From JBBQXY01 sp051004815 (GTDB lineage: Bacteria > Chloroflexota > Ktedonobacteria > Ktedonobacterales > Ktedonobacteraceae), in the NCBI GenBank assembly GCA_051004815.1, contig JBPCJY010000047.1, forward strand, positions 1 to 7,066: a DNA stretch of 7,066 nt, read 5' to 3'. A program made the translations under genes and the position numbers. The first letter of the stretch is position 1. Each line of letters starts with the position of its first letter. The notes under the pieces are model-generated. The model searched no databases, was not told the DNA's origin, and saw only the letters and a program-made list of their open reading frames with translations. Shown one piece after another: positions 6,903 to 7,066 of this stretch.

Positions 6903-6977
6903 CAAGAGTTTTCTCATCCGTCAGCAAGAGTTTTCTCATCCGTCAGCAAGAGTTTTCTCATCCGTCAGCAAGAGTTT
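6903..6977. repeat. 22-bp tandem repeat, three identical units plus a 9-base partial
   Basis: Units start at 6903, 6925 and 6947 and are identical. Each begins CAAGAGTTTTCTC and ends ATCCGTCAG. A fourth begins at 6969 with CAAGAGTTT and stops where the REP starts at 6978. The 22-base period is not a multiple of three, so the repeat is unlikely to be coding. There are no spacers, which excludes a CRISPR array. It lies upstream of the transposase gene, beyond the likely promoter. It could be a minisatellite or a set of binding sites. Confidence 0.9.
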
Positions 6978-7005
6978 CCAGGGCGACCGCAAGGGTCGCC
7001 CCTAC
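6978..7005 (-). repeat. REP-like hairpin with GTAG tetranucleotide
   Basis: Arms GGGCGACC (6981-6988) and GGTCGCCC (6994-7001) pair perfectly around GCAAG. On the - strand the hairpin is immediately preceded by GTAG (7005-7002). In enterobacterial REPs this tetranucleotide at the stem foot is what the RAYT protein recognises. Bases 6978-7001 are identical to 6210-6233 beyond the transposase gene. The copy begins abruptly within the fourth unit of the 22-bp tandem repeat. Confidence 0.8.
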
Positions 7006-7066
7006 TATATACGACGCGGCTCTGCGAGCCGTTTGCCGTAGGGAGAGGCTAGGCGTAGTATAGTAG
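7002..7066. repeat. REP flank with inverted ends, likely the middle of a paired REP element
   Basis: CTACTATA (7002-7009) is the exact reverse complement of TATAGTAG (7059-7066), which ends the window. Between them is a small hairpin, CGGCTC-TGC-GAGCCG (7017-7031). Because 7002-7009 follows the REP, its inverted copy at the window edge suggests that an opposite-facing REP begins just outside. No gene is seen here. Confidence 0.55.

Noticed and set aside
6903..6977. CRISPR array
   Set aside because: The 22-base units are directly adjacent with no unique spacers.
6856..7041. Small open frame on the + strand across the tandem repeat and REP
   Set aside because: It is made mostly of repeat sequence, the 22-base period changes frame with each unit, and no domain is recognisable.

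Overview
The window holds four genes and a cluster of small palindromic repeats. Nothing in it fixes the taxon. The flanking code is moderately GC-rich, Shine-Dalgarno sequences are clear, and the intergenic hairpins (arms GGGCGACC and GGTCGCCC) resemble dispersed repeats I associate with large, repeat-rich Chloroflexota genomes such as Ktedonobacteria. That assignment is a guess from memory and was not tested. No rRNA, tRNA or CRISPR array is visible. No gene-free stretch exceeds 300 bases.

Left part: a G-rich, quadruplex-prone leader (1-57) and a possible long hairpin (57-104) lie upstream of an aldo/keto reductase gene on the + strand (224-1123). Its catalytic tetrad is intact. It converges tail to tail, 53 bp apart, with a very large - strand gene (1177-5091). 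That gene encodes a single-chain type IIG restriction-modification enzyme: N-terminal PD-(D/E)XK nuclease, N6-adenine methyltransferase with an NPPY motif, and a C-terminal target-recognition region. Its recognition part is markedly poorer in GC than the rest of the gene, as expected for a swapped specificity module.

Middle: gpsA (5128-6144, - strand) encodes NAD(P)-dependent glycerol-3-phosphate dehydrogenase, a phospholipid-precursor enzyme. It lies 36 bp upstream of the restriction-modification gene in the same direction. The nuclease-methyltransferase may therefore be co-transcribed behind a housekeeping gene.

Right part: a REP-associated tyrosine transposase (RAYT) gene (6326-6811, - strand) is bracketed by REP-like hairpins. 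A nested inverted set lies at 6210-6256. Another hairpin at 6978-7001 carries the GTAG tetranucleotide on the - strand, the mark used by known RAYT/REP pairs. A three-copy 22-bp tandem repeat (6903-6968 plus a partial copy) abuts that REP. The window ends on an inverted copy of the REP flank, which suggests another REP just outside. A perfect 26-bp palindrome lies inside the transposase gene. This REP/RAYT unit, with the solitary type IIG enzyme, is the most interesting content. I see no evidence for a wholly new multi-gene system.
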